From the NCBI GenBank assembly GCA_039096225.1, contig JBBPEB010000031.1, forward strand, positions 26,001-90,000: DNA of 64,000 nucleotides. The letters are read 5' to 3'. Below, one piece after another: positions 1 to 11,793 of the stretch. The translations under genes were made by a program, and so were the position numbers. Source of the DNA: Blastocystis sp. Blastoise (taxonomy: Eukaryota; Sar; Bigyra; Opalinata; Blastocystidae). Below the pieces are notes generated by a model. That model did no database searches and was not told where the DNA came from. It saw only the letters and a program-made list of their open reading frames with translations. Position 1 is the stretch's first letter. Each line of letters begins with the position of its first letter.

Positions 1-209
1 TCTTATTTTGACATGATATTCTGATTCAGGAGGTCGAAAAACCTAGGTGTACCAATTTTGAGTTCCTGAGGACGATTTTTGAGTGATCGATATTTTCTTC
101 GATCTTCTTATAATGGACTAATATTGTATAATGGTAATCAATAGGTCCTCAAACTACTATAGTTAAAACAAGGTCTTAAAATAATGAGTTTGAGTGTCAC
201 AATTTTGAA

Positions 210-1700
210 AAATGTGAATTAAGTGGTCTTAGAGGATAAGATTCAATATAATGACTTTTGTTTAGTAAACTAGAGATAATACTCTATTCTATGTTAAAAG
301 GAGAGTCAAAATTATGATGGTCAAAGTGTATCACCAAATGACAAAATGTGTCTTAAAAAGTAAAAGTGTTTGCATATGTGTATAGAATCATGTATTAAGT
401 ATATTCTATGAATAAGAACTTTAAATAAATAGTTTAAGGTTGCCAAATTTAAATAAATGTGTAAAACATAGTCTTAAACTATGAATAAAAAATTTATAGA
501 TTTTAATTAGTGTACAGCTGTAGTAGCTCTACAACATATCAAAAGTGCAAAGAAAATAATTTTTAGAGAGTGGATGTGTGAGGTGTTGTGAGAGTTATTA
601 AAAATTTATTTTTACTTCAGTTTATTTAAAATCGTGAATTTCGTGCACTGTAGAAAAATTGAGTCAAAAAATCAACTCTAAGGGTCTTAAATTTAAAAAA
701 ATGTAAAAATGAGTGACTTAGAGGACGAGATTCAAAATAAGAGTGTTTATTCATTAAACTAGAGTGTATGAGCTATATTATGTTAAAAGAAGGGACGAAA
801 ATGTTTTGATCAAAGTGTATGACCAAATGGTAAAGTGTCCTTAAAAAGTCTAAAGTGTTGACTAATGTGCTTATAGAGTCATATAAAGTCTACTATGTAA
901 ATATTAGCTTTTAAAAATATGTTTAAGCCTTTCAATTAGTAAAAATATGTTCAAAGAGAGTCATAAAATGAGAGTTTTAAGAAACGAGATATTGTTCAGT
1001 ATACACTAAGAGACACTCTACAACATATCAAAAATATAGCAAAAACTATTTTTAGAGACTGGATGTGTGAAGGGTTGTGAGAGTTATTGAAAAAATATTT
1101 TTACTTCAGTTTATCCAAAATCGTGTTTTTGGAACACTGTAGAAAAATTAACTTCAAAAATCAACTCTAAGGGTCTTAATTTTAAAAAATGTGAAAATGA
1201 TTGACTTAGAGGACGAGATTCAAAATTCCCCATCGCTTTCATATAATTAGACAACACACTCTATATTATGTCAAAAGGAGGGATGAAAATATTTTGGTCG
1301 AAGTAAATGAGCAAATGCAAAAGGTTTACAAAATGTTTTAAAGTGATCACCAATGTGTAGCTATGGTCATATTAAGTAAAGTGTGTAAATATTAGCATTT
1401 AAAAATGAGTTTAAGTGTGTCAACTTTTCATAATGTGTCAAAAAGGGTCTTTAAGAAAGAGATTCAAAACATTTACTTTTATTTAATAAATAGTATGATA
1501 AACTCTATATTATATCAAAAGACTGACGGAAACTGTTTTGATACAGTGGATCTTGAATGGGTAAAGTCTATTTAAAAGTTACTATTTTGAGTTATTTATG
1601 TTAAAATCATTATTTGAGACGAATATAAAAATATTAACTTTTTAAATAATGTTTTAGTTGTCAAAGTTAGAATGAATGCTGACTTTGTTATGATTAAAGC
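210..1700. repeat. Degenerate ~490-bp tandem repeats inside HelC-1
   Basis: Blocks beginning near 221, 713 and 1202 align in order. Each has a 'taga-gga-gagattcaa' start, a 'ttaaaaggaggga' segment (near 291, 781, 1267), the phrase 'caaagtgtatgaccaaatg', then a 'caacatatcaaaa' segment with 'agtggatgtgtga', and ends with 'aactctaagggtcttaa'. A fourth partial block starts near 1445. Half-unit similarity suggests an older ~240-bp period. The same array occurs in HelC-2, HelC-3 and HelC-4 and in the 5' ~2 kb of HelA and HelB. Confidence 0.7.
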
Positions 1701-1990
1701 TTTCTAATTCTTTTAAAAAGTATTAAAATGAGTTAAAATTATTATATTATGCTTATTTAAATGAATTTTATGAATTAAAAATACTTTACACTACTTCACA
1801 TTGGTACTCATTTCTAAAGTTATTGACTTTAAAAACTCAAAGAATGTTTTAAACAGTTGTTTAATTATTACTAAATACAAAATATATTTTAAAAATAAAT
1901 TGTTGTGAAAAAATTGACTTAGAAAGTGATTTTAATTAAACAATAATTTTTTCTCTTTTTTAATTTCTTATTTAAAAAGTCTAAAATAAT

Positions 1991-2056
1991 CTTATATCAG
2001 GAATTGAACCTGATTACAATCATAAAATAATTGTAACTCTCCATATAGAGTATAAG
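1991..2056 (-). ncRNA. tRNA-like cloverleaf, type 1 (HelC-1)
   Basis: A 66-nt element reading on the minus strand: outer stem CTTATA/TATAAG, a small arm CTC-TATATG-GAG, a 7-bp middle arm TTACAAT/ATTGTAA, and a T-arm-like hairpin TCAGG-TTCAATT-CCTGA. GGTTCAATTCC matches the tRNA B box (GGTTCRANNCC). It is not a canonical tRNA: it lacks positions 8-9 and a 7-nt anticodon loop. It is antisense to the Helitron. Expression is unknown. Confidence 0.55.
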
Positions 2057-2192
2057 AAATTAATATTTAATAAATAATAAATAATATATATAATATATAA
2101 TATATAATATATAATAAATGACTCATATTAAAAACTATATATATATAATATATAAGATAAAAGATAATAAATATTTTTTATATACTCTTTAT

Positions 2193-2242
2193 GCAGCCGC
2201 GGTCCGGGGCCGTTAGGCACTGGACCTGCGGCGTGACCCTAG
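2193..2242 (+). other. Helitron 3' terminal hairpin, HelC-1
   Basis: GC-rich 50-mer in AT-rich DNA: GCAGCCGC, stem arm GGTCCGGGGCC, loop GTTA, arm GGCACTGGACC, GCGGCGTGACCCTAG. The two arms pair over about 16 bp with one bulged base and one mismatch. CTAG followed by T is the Helitron 3' end signature. Confidence 0.9.
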
Positions 2243-4633
2243 TATTATTTATATTCTGATAAGTTGAAGCTCTTAACTTATTTTGATTATTTCGTATATA
2301 ATTAATTCTATTTTGTTCTACTCGAATATAATTATCAGTAATATATTGTAAAGTTAATTTCTTATATTTTAATAAATAATTATCATAAGGTGGATCTTTC
2401 ATTTGAAGCATATAATTATAATATTCTAACATAGTAATAGTAATTTGATTAGAACGATTCAATGATAATAAATCTGGATACCAACCTTGTCTTCCAGTTG
2501 GAAACATAACTGGATAAACCATACAATCTATATAAGAATTAGTATTCTTCATTACTATATATTGACCTGAAGTATAACGATTCTGTTCATTATTACTATT
2601 AGTAGCTACTATTTCCATACCACTTCTAGGAAAACAACAATAACTTCTTTCTGGCATTACTCCTCCTTCTCTATATTGATATATTACTGCTACTTCATCT
2701 ACTTGAGGAGTATTATATCTTCTTATATCAGGTACTTCTCTTCTTTGTTTCTTAAACTCTATTAATAAATTAATATTATTTCTATTCATTTGACTATTCT
2801 CTTCTAATACTTCATCTACTCTTTCTCGAAGTGAATTATATATTTGAGCTAATGGATGATATTCTCTTATTGTACTATCTAATATCTCTAAAATATTTGG
2901 TTTTAAATCACAAAAATATCGATTCATACTTCTCATATGAGTAGCTTCATCTCCATCTATCATATAATATTGATTGAATACAGGATGTCTTGTAGGATCA
3001 TTCACATCAAAATCTAAAGCACTCTTAAAAGTATGATATATATTACCTCCACATTTAAATAGTAAAGGTCCAGAAGAATTTCTTAAATCATCATCAGAAG
3101 TATTATTTCCAGCTAAAGAAGCTAAAGCAACAGAATTATTATATCGAATAATATTATTAATAAATTCTCTTGAATCTGGATTATCTCTTTGTAATAAAGA
3201 ACGAATAGTATTAGGAAGATCAGGAAGCTCAGGAAGAACTACTTTACCACTACCACAGCAAGTATAAAACTTATCATTCATTCCTTTCTCTAATTCAAAA
3301 TGTTTAGCATGACAATATTCACAATGAACATTAAAATCACCTAAATAATTAGCTTTATAAGTATTCAATGCTTCATTTAATACGAAATCACCATGAGAAT
3401 CTATATAAAATAATATAAAATAAATATTAAATATATATAAATACTTCTTTGAATAGAAGCAATACAATTATGTAATCCAGGATATAATAATCTTTGTTGA
3501 TTATCTATAAAAATAATTTGTTATTTAATTATTCATAAAGAATTATAAAAAATAAATAGCATACAAATATCTAAAGCTCTTCTTCTTCCTCTATTAATAA
3601 TAGGATGAATAATTATATCTTCTTCAACTATAAAAAAGTATTAAATAAATATATTTAAATAATAAAAAACATACTATTATCTGTTATAGGTCTTCTAATA
3701 GTTCTTACAACTGGTATTTCGTCATTATTTTGAGTATTACTATTAATATTAGGAAAAGGATCAATATAATCAGAATCAGAATCATTATCAGAAAAACTAC
3801 TACTACTACTACTACTACTATCACTTGAACTACTACTACTACTACTATTAGGTATTGTTGTTATAATTTCTGATTCATTATCATTATTTAAATTAATATG
3901 AGGAATATTTGTTAGAATACTTAAAGGAGGAAGAATAGGACTTAAATCAGGAATAGTTAAATAACTATTCATAATGGAATTAATAGATCTATTATTTCTA
4001 TGTATTATTGTTTCATTATTATTAGTATTAGTGTTATTTCTTGAATTATTTGTATTATCATTAATGATTGTAGAATTATTATTGTTAGATATATTTACAT
4101 CAGTTGGAATAGTAGTAACAACAGGTAAAGAGTGTGAAGAAGTATTAATAGAATCATTATTATTATTAGAAACAGAAGTATTTTTTTCTGTAGGTTGTAT
4201 AATAGTAGTTGATATAGGAATAGATTGATTATTATTATTAATTTGACTTTGAACAATAGATATGTTATTAATTGATTGATTAACTGGATTCATTTGATTG
4301 AATAGGTTTGAACCATTATTTAATATAGAATTATTATTATTTATTTGTGAATAACGATTATCGATATCAATATCAATATTGTTATTTGAATTATTGTTTT
4401 GAATGTTTTGTAAAGGAATATTATTTTGAAAATTAAAAGTCGAAAACAAAGCTAAAGGTTTTGAGTTAAAACCAAATGATTTAGATAAATCATTATTATT
4501 TATTTTATCCTTATTGGAACCTATATATATTAATTATTAGATATTAAATATATTATGTTTAAGTTTAGAATAAAGTTTAGTTGTGTAGTATATAAATTAA
4601 CTTTCATTGTTATAGTTGTTGAAGTATTTATTA

Positions 4634-4871
4634 ATTAATATAAAGTATAACCTTTATTAATATAATATAATACATAGATATAGTATGATAATATATATAT
4701 TAATATAAAGTATAACATTTATTAATATAATAATACATACATAAGTATAGTATGATATATTAATTAATATAAAGTATAACCTTCATCAATATAATATGAT
4801 ACATAAGTATAGTATGATATATTAATTAATATAAAGTATAACCTTTATTAATATAATATAAGTCATAGATA
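4634..4871. repeat. ~61-65-bp tandem repeat, intron 11 of HelA-1 (part 1)
   Basis: Repeated 'ttaatataaagtataacc...' followed by 'ttattaatataat' and 'tatagtatgatata'. The array continues at 8041 after the HelC-2 insertion. The same array, uninterrupted, is at 30711-31365. Confidence 0.85.
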
Positions 4872-4961
4872 TCATTACTATATATATGAGAATAGGCAAA
4901 AAAATTCCCATTGGTCAGTTTTTGGAAAATGCATTTGATTGGCTACTATATACTATAGTTT

Positions 4962-4994
4962 GTCGCCGCAACTCCTCTAAACTTACGGGGAGTT
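4962..4994. other. 5' subterminal hairpin motif of Helitrons
   Basis: GTCGCCGCAACTCC ... GGGGAGTT: arms AACTCC (4970-4975) and GGAGTT (4989-4994) separated by 13 bases, about 100 bp inside the 5' terminus. The block is conserved in every HelA, HelB and HelC copy whose 5' end is visible and is GC-richer than its surroundings. A role in 5' end recognition is inference. Confidence 0.5.
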
Positions 4995-7299
4995 AACTTT
5001 TGGTTGAAACACAGTTCAATAGGATATAACATGTAGTTGTGCACCGTATATTTGGTTAAGCGATATTGTTTATAATTAAAAAGTTATTAATAAAAGAACA
5101 GAAAACATGATTTTTGAGTCGTTTTTGATTGGCTCTTTGGGATGACCCCGATAAAAATTGTTGACCAGACAATTGAAAAATAAACATGGGGTAAACTTGA
5201 TTTTTTATCAATCCCACAATATACGTTATCCGTGTTTATTCTTTATATTTATCTATTTTTAAAGACTTTTTCATATTGAACACGTGAGGCCTTAACAGTC
5301 AAATTTAGATTCTCAATTTGACATCATATTCTGATTCAGGAGGTTCAAAAACCTAGGTGTACCAATTTTGAGCTCCTGAGGACGATTTTTGAGTGATCGA
5401 TATTTTCTTCGATCTTCTTATAATGGACTAATATTGTAGTATTGTAATCAATAGGTCATCAAACTACTATAGTTAAAACAAAGTTTTAAAATAACAAGTT
5501 TAAAAGTGACCATTTTGAAAAATGTGAATTAAGTGGTCTTAGAGTGAGAGATTCAATATAATGACTTTCGTTTAGTAAACTAGACTTATAACTCTATACT
5601 ATATTAAAAGGAGAGTCAAAATTATGAAGGTCAAAGTGTATGACCAAATGACAAAATGTGTCTTAAAAAGTAAAAGGGTTTCTATATGTGTTTAGAATCA
5701 TATATTAAGTTTATTTTATGAATAATAGCTTTAAATAAATAGTTTAAGGTTGTCAAATTCAAAAGAATGTGTAAAACATAGTCTTAGACTATGAATAAAA
5801 AATTTAGAGATATTAATTAGTGTACAGCTGTAGTAGCTCTACAACATATCAAAAGTACAGTTAAAATAATTTTTAGAGAGTGGATGTGTGAAGGGTTGTG
5901 ACTATTATTTAAAATTTATTTTTACTTCAGTTTATGTTAAATCGTGAATTTCGTGCACTATAAAAAAATTGAGCCAAAAAATTAACTCTAAGGGTCTTAA
6001 ATTTAAAAAAATGTAAAAACGAGTGACTTAGAGGACGAGATTCAATATTTGAGTGTTTATTCATTAAACTAGAGTGTATGACCTATATTATGTTAAAAGA
6101 AGGGACGAAAATATTTTGATCAAAGTGTATGACCAAATGGTAAAGTGTCTTTAAAAAGTCTAAAGTGTTGACTAATGTGCTTATAGAGTCATATATAGTC
6201 TACTATGTAAATATTAGCTTTTAAAAATATGTTTAAGCCTTTCAATTAGTAATAATATGTTCAAAGTGAGTCATAAAATGAGAGTTTTAAGAAACGAGAT
6301 ATTGTTCAGTATACACTAAGAGACACTCTACAACATATCAAAAATATAGCAAAATCTATTTTTAGAGAGTGGATGTGTAAAGGGTTGTGAGAGTTATTGA
6401 AAAAATATTTTTCACTCAGTTTGAGCAAAATCGTGTTTTTGGAACACTGTAGAAAAGTTGAGTCAAAATATCAAGTTTAGGGGTATAAATTTTGAAAAAT
6501 GTAAAAATGATTGACTTAGAGGACGAGATTCAAAATTCCCCCTCACTTTCATATAACTAGACCACACACTCTATATTATGTCAAAAGGAGGGACGAAAAT
6601 ATTTTGGTCGAAGTAAATGAGCAAATGCAAAAGGTTTATAAAATGTCTTAAAGTGATGACCAATGTGTAGCCAACGTTATACTGAGTATAGTGTGTAAAT
6701 ATTAGCTTATAAAAATGAGTTAAGGTGTCTTAACTTTTCATAATGTGTCAAAAATGGTCTTTAAGAAAGAGATTCAAAACATTTACTTTTTTTAAATAAA
6801 TAGTGTGATAAACTCTATATTATATCAAAAGACTAAAGGAAATTATTTTGATACAGTGGATCTTGAATGGGTAAAGTCTATTTAAAAGTTACGTTTTCAA
6901 GTAATTTGTGTTTAAGATCATTATTTGAGACGACTGTAGAAATATTAACTTTTTAAGAAATGTTTTAGTTGTCAAAGTTAGAATGAATGTTGACTTTGTT
7001 ATACATAAAACTTCAAAATTCTTTTAAAAAGTATTGAAATGAGTTAAAATTATTATATTATGCTTATTTAAATGAATTTTATGACTTAAAAATACTCAAG
7101 AGTACTTCACATTGTGACTCATTTCTAAAGTTGTTGACTTTAAAAACTCAAAAAAAGCTTAAAACAGTTGTTTCATTATTAATAAATACAAAATATATTT
7201 TAAAAATAATAAATAATATATAATAATACAAATTTCGTTTTTAGTATCTAAGAAATTCTTTTAGTTTTTTACATATTATAAAAAAAAATCTAAAAGATA

Positions 7300-7364
7300 C
7301 TTATATCAGGAATTGAACCTGATTACAATCAATAAATGATTGTAACTCCCATATAGAGTATAAG
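7300..7364 (-). ncRNA. tRNA-like cloverleaf, type 1 (HelC-2)
   Basis: Same architecture as 1991-2056. The middle arm is extended to 9 bp (TTACAATCA/TGATTGTAA), showing paired changes relative to other copies. The T-arm-like hairpin and B-box-like GGTTCAATTCC are unchanged. Confidence 0.55.
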
Positions 7365-7377
7365 AAGTGTTATTAAA

Positions 7378-7870
7378 GTAATATATAATATATAATATAT
7401 AATATATAATATATAATATATAATATATAATATATAATATATAATATATAATATATAATATATAATATATAATATATAATATATAATATATAATATATAA
7501 TATATAATATATAATATATAATATATAATATATAATATATAATATATAATATATAATATATAATATATAATATATAATATATAATATATAATATATAATA
7601 TATAATATATAATATATAATATATAATATATAATATATAATATATAATATATAATATATAATATATAATATATAATATATAATATATAATATATAATATA
7701 TAATATATAATATATAATATATAATATATAATATATAATATATAATATATAATATATAATATATAATATATAATATATAATATATAATATATAATATATA
7801 ATATATAATATATAATATATAATATATAATATATAATATATAATATATAATATATAATATATAATAGATA
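7378..7870. repeat. Expanded 7-bp microsatellite (ATATAAT)n
   Basis: About 70 near-perfect copies of a 7-bp unit between the tRNA-like element and the terminal hairpin of HelC-2. HelC-1, -3 and -4 have only a few units here (around 2090-2120 and 15980-16010). The long Tyr/Ile/Leu open frame through it is an artefact of the repeat. Confidence 0.95.
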
Positions 7871-7990
7871 ATAATATATAATATATAATATATAATAGAT
7901 AATAAATAATAAATAATAAATACTAATATATAATAGATAATATATAATAATGAAAAAAAGAAAATAAAAGCCAAACTGTTATTATTTTAT

Positions 7991-8040
7991 GCAGCCGCGG
8001 TCCGGTGCCGTTAGGCCCCGGACCTGCGGCGTGACCCTAG
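7991..8040 (+). other. Helitron 3' terminal hairpin, HelC-2
   Basis: 50-nt GC-rich terminus with the GGTCCGGTGCC-GTTA-GGCCCCGGACC variant and end GTGACCCTAG, followed by T of the target. Confidence 0.9.
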
Positions 8041-8455
8041 TAGTATGATATATTTATTAATATAAAGTATATAACTCTTATTAATATAATATAATACATA
8101 GATATACTATGATATATTTATTAATATAAAGTATAACCTTTATTAATATAATATAATACATAAGTATAGTATGATATTATATATATTAATATAAAGTATA
8201 TAACCTTTATTAATATAATAATACATAGAATATACTATGATATATTAATTAATATAAAGTATAACATTTATTAATATAATAATACATAGATATACTATGA
8301 TATATTTATTAATATAAAGTATATAACCTTTATTAATATAATAATACATAGATATACTATGATATATTTATTAATATAAAGTATATAACCTTTATTAATA
8401 TAATAATACATACATATAGTATGATATATTAAATAATATAAAGTAAAAACTTTAT
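8041..8455. repeat. ~61-65-bp tandem repeat, intron 11 of HelA-1 (part 2)
   Basis: Continuation of the array interrupted at 4871 by HelC-2. The units contain 'aatataaagtatataacc' and 'tatactatgatatattta'. Confidence 0.85.
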
Positions 8456-10354
8456 TAATTAATAATTATCTTCAATACTATAATGTAATGAAAGATAATA
8501 TTATAATTAATGAAAACTAATATTAAATAAGTATAGGTAATTAATATTGTATAATTTATTAAACAATCTATATGATTCAACCTCATAGAGGACATCTATA
8601 GCTATTGTGCTTTGTTACAACATTCTATAAACATATAGCTAACTACCAGTTAATATCATATACAATGTGAGTAAGTGAAGAATCTTAACACTTAGATATC
8701 TCATCATTGATAGTATTACATCGGTTAGACTATATAGAGTTAGAAGCGAACAATAGTCAGCAATAGTATGAGTCATATAGGTAATCAATAGTTGTATTAA
8801 TTAAATTAAATACAAATATTAAAATACTCAACACTATTTAATATTAAGTAATTCAAAAATTATCTTAATATCCGACACCTTCCCGTTAATCGATACGATT
8901 AAAGTAAAATTAAAATAAAAAAAAAAATAACAAAACAAAAATGAAAAAAGAAAGGATTCTATTAAATATTTAAATACTAAGTAGCTAAAGCTAAGCTTAG
9001 TAAATAAATATATAAATAGATAATAAAAAGAAAGCAGACAACAGAAAGCTATTATCTGTGAAAGAAAAAAAATAATAAAACAAAAGAAAAAGAAACTAAA
9101 ATAATAAATAATACTTACCCACAACTTTATTTGAACCTATATAAGTATAGAATATAATATAAGTATAAATATACATTGAATAATTGAAGAATTGTTGACA
9201 CCATCAACGACTGAAGAATTATTAACACCATCACCTATATATATATATACAATAGTATAAGTATAAATAAATAAATAATATTATATATATATATATATAC
9301 CTTTATATATATTAGTAGTAACTATATCAAGACCAACAACAGAGTCACACGATCCCAAATTAAAAGACACACCTATATAGAATCATAAAATAGAATAAAC
9401 ATAGATACATATATATATATATATATATATATACCTTCTGAAGAAGGAATAGAAGAATGACCATGTACTAACTGAGTTGAAGGACCTATATAAAAACAAA
9501 TAAGAAAGAATTAAAAGAATAATAAAAAATATATATATATGATATATCTATATACCTTTAGCATTAGAAGGATGATCACCATCAGATACAGTACCATGAA
9601 CAGAAGACACTATCAGAACAGAAGGACCTATATATATTTATAAAATAAAAGTAAATCAAAAAGAAGAAAAAGAAAATATATTATATATACCTTCTTTATG
9701 ATTAAGATCAGCACCAACATTCATAGCAACAGAAGAACCTATAATAACATATAAATAGGAAATAAAAGAAATAATTAAAAATAAATAAATAAATAAATGA
9801 TTACATACCTTGAAGACCATGAGAAGAGTTAGCATCACCATCAGTAGCATCAGCAACAACATCATCATGAGTATAAGAACCTATAGATAAATAAAAATAA
9901 AAAAAAAATAAAATAAATGATTGACAACATACCTTCAAGACCATTAGTGGAGTGTATATCATCATCAATAGCTCCAGCAACAGAGTCCACAACAACAGAA
10001 GAACCTATAGATAAATAAAAATATAAAAATAAAAACAAATGATTGACAACATACCTTCAAGACCACTTGAAAACATTATACCATCATCAGTAAAGGACAC
10101 CAAGGACAGAGAAGAGTCTAAGATAATATAAAATAATAAAACAAAAAGAAATGTATAAATATATACCTTCAAGACCATATTGATAAGCACCATCACCATC
10201 AATGACATCCATACTTGCATCCTGTTGAGTAGAAGAACCTATATATGAATAATAAAAAAAAATAAATACAATACATACTGGACCGTCTTTGAGAAACGTA
10301 TTTTTTTTGATTCAAGGACCTCCGCCTTGATGACATTCTGCCTTTTCTAGGCAT

Positions 10355-10612
10355 CTTATTTAATAATTTAATAAAAATAAGTATTTTTATGTAGAAAACA
10401 AAAACATATTCATATTTGAACTTTTGTAAAATAGGGACAATATTTAAAATATGCATATTTAAAAATTAATAGGAATCATAAATAACCTCGAATTTTTATT
10501 ATTATCTTATGCTAAGCTGATAATAGGGACATTTTTTATTAAAAACATTTTGGGTACCCAAAAACTATAGTTTTTTACATTTTTTAAATATTTGTTTGTA
10601 TTGATTGTCTGG
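10355..10612. promoter_or_regulatory. Divergent intergenic region with a 16-bp palindrome (HelA-1)
   Basis: Lies between the transposase ATG (minus strand, 10354) and the first apparent donor of the plus-strand exon-like unit (10613). It contains the perfect palindrome TTTTGGGTACCCAAAA at 10548-10563. This is conserved in HelA-2 (33459-33474), HelA-3 (44150-44165) and HelB-2 (36850-36865), and with one change in HelB-1 (19719-19734). Its position suggests a shared promoter or an operator, but no transcription evidence is available. Confidence 0.4.
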
Positions 10613-11079
10613 GTATGTTTTATTAATTAATTTGATGTTATTTAGTTATTATTTTTATATTTATTTGTATATATTAATTTATTTATTTATAATAATACAC
10701 TTTTTTATAGGATTCTCTTGTATTTGTCTTGGTTGTGGTGGTGAGTGGTTCTTAAAGTGGTCCTGGTTGTGTGAAATGGGTTACTTATTATCAGGTATAT
10801 AAATATATTATTTATTTCTTAACATCTGTTTATTTTTTACTAATTACTTTTTGTTATTATTTAATTTTATTATCTATATTATTTATTTTGTCTTTTTATA
10901 TCATCTATTAAATTGTTTTTAATTATTTTTATTCTATAGGAAAGAAAATGTTGTTGATGTGTTGTGGTCTTCGTTTTTTCATGTCGTTCTTCTTAGTCTG
11001 TGGTTTCAGATTATTCTATTAGGTATATATTTATATTTTATTTATTGTTTTCATTTTTATTATTTATTATTTATGTTTT

Positions 11080-11085
<6 letters not shown>

Positions 11086-11110
<25 letters not shown>

Positions 11111-11314
11111 TTATATTTATTTATTTATTTATTATATTTATTTATTTATTTATTATATTTATTATATTTATATATATTTATTTATTATATTTATTTATTT
11201 ATTTATTATATTTATTTATTTATTATATTTATTTATTTATTTATTTATTTATGTTTTTTATTTATTTATTATATTTATTATATTTATTATATTTATTATA
11301 TTTATTTATTTATT

Positions 11315-11345
<31 letters not shown>

Positions 11346-11352
11346 TTTTATG
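11086..11352. repeat. TTTA/TTATA microsatellite (HelA-1)
   Basis: Runs of tttat and ttatatttat within an apparent intron of the divergent unit. Identical tracts are at 40436-40702 and 44688-44954. The Tyr/Leu/Ile-rich open frames here are repeat artefacts. Confidence 0.9.
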
Positions 11353-11395
11353 TTATCTTTTTATATTTTTTCTATTGTATATAGGTTTAATAGTC

Positions 11396-11729
11396 TTCTT
11401 GTTCCTTTTTCTTCTTTCTTCCTTCTTTCTACTTCATTTTACTTCTTCCTTATCCTTCCTACTACCTTCTTCCTCATTCTTCATTCTTCATTCTTCATTC
11501 TTCATTCTTCCTTCCTACTTCCTACTTCCTCATCCGTCATTCTTCCTTCTTCCTTCTTCTTCCTTCTTCTTCCTACTTCCTCATCCTTCTTTCTTCATCC
11601 TACTTCTTCCTTCTTCCTTCTTCTTCCTTCATCCTTCTTCCTACTTCTTCCTTCTTCCTTCATCCTTCATCCTTCCTTCTTCTTTCTTCCTACTTCCTAC
11701 TTCCACATTCTTCCTACTTCCTTCATTCC

Positions 11730-11736
<7 letters not shown>
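11396..11736 (+). repeat. Polypyrimidine tract (CTTCCT/ATCCTT repeats), HelA-1
   Basis: About 340 bases that are almost purely C and T on the plus strand with scattered A, followed by (TA)n and (ATT)n before the tRNA-like element. Copies: 40746-41086, 44998-45338, HelB-2 37550-37985, and as polypurine in HelB-1 (18593-19030). Such tracts can form triplex DNA. It is not coding. Confidence 0.9.
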
Positions 11737-11767
<31 letters not shown>

Positions 11768-11793
11768 ATTATTATTATTACTCTTTAAACTCC

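Larger units (their letters stand above)
1..2242 (+). mobile_element. HelC-1: non-autonomous Helitron, 3' part (5' end outside window)
   Basis: The right end is a Helitron 3' terminus: a 50-nt GC-rich hairpin (2193-2242) ending in CTAG and followed by T. The body is the reverse complement of HelC-3 (window base 1 corresponds to 18095), with no net length change over 2242 bp and near-identical sequence, so both are recent copies. About 440 bp of the 5' end lies left of the window. It contains no recognisable gene: only degenerate internal repeats, a tRNA-like element on the minus strand (1991-2056) and AT-rich DNA before the hairpin. It is inserted in the last exon of the HelA-1 transposase gene. 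The uninterrupted sequence at 28315-28330 (aaca|tatt) shows insertion between A and T with no target duplication on the visible side. Confidence 0.9.
4872..8040 (+). mobile_element. HelC-2: complete non-autonomous Helitron (3169 bp)
   Basis: Begins TCATTACTATATATATGAGA at 4872 and ends with the hairpin and CTAG at 8040. The empty site is visible in HelA-2 near 30950: catagata|tagtatgat, so the element went exactly between A and T without duplicating bases. It is about 490 bp longer than HelC-3 and HelC-4 because of a 7-bp microsatellite (7378-7870). The body has the ~490-bp degenerate repeats, a tRNA-like element (7300-7364, minus) and no credible coding sequence. Its mutations relative to HelC-1, -3 and -4 suggest an older or different lineage. 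Its hairpin variant (GGTGCC/GGCCCC) equals that of HelB. Confidence 0.93.
2243..10354 (-). pseudogene. HelA-1 Helitron transposase gene, broken by nested HelC-1
   Basis: Same gene as the intact HelA-2 copy at 24865-33265, at near-identical sequence. Exon 1 is 10279-10354 (ATG at 10354), mini-exons 2-11 follow down to about 9119, exon 12 (Asn/Ser-rich) is 3675-4520, exon 13 is 3565-3627, exon 14 is 3445-3504 and exon 15 runs from 3400 to 2243. There HelC-1 interrupts it after about 386 codons of exon 15, before all Rep and helicase motifs, and the reading frame runs into the HelC-1 hairpin and stops. HelC-2 lies inside intron 11, which by itself might be spliced out. The missing Rep/Pif1 part should lie beyond HelC-1, left of the window. 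The exon structure is inferred from splice signals and reading frame only. Confidence 0.85.
10613..11736 (+). other. Exon-like divergent unit leading into a polypyrimidine tract (HelA-1)
   Basis: Plus-strand splice signals bracket short blocks. A donor lies at 10613. The first block is 10711-10794 (84 nt, after tttttatag, before gtatataaa). The second is 10940-11032 (93 nt, after ttctatag, before gtatatatt). A last block starts at 11385 after tgtatatag and runs into a C/T-only tract. The same blocks occur in HelA-2 (40061-40144, 40290-40382), HelA-3 (44313-44396, 44542-44634) and HelB-2 (37015-37098, 37245-37328). One frame is open across the first two blocks in HelA (Cys/Trp-rich), but HelB copies have stops and no start codon is evident, so a non-coding transcript is at least as likely. 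Confidence 0.35.

Noticed and set aside
2178-3467. Reading the left transposase frame as a complete 429-aa gene
   Set aside because: Its last ~22 codons are HelC-1 hairpin sequence and its first ~23 codons are intron 14. It is an interrupted copy of the HelA-2 gene.
3974-4228. Plus-strand 84-codon frame (also 30051-30305)
   Set aside because: Antisense shadow of the Asn/Ser-rich exon 12.
7306-7974. 222-codon Tyr/Ile/Leu open frame
   Set aside because: It is the translation of the (ATATAAT)n microsatellite: period 7 gives a 7-residue repeat with no stop. Not a gene.
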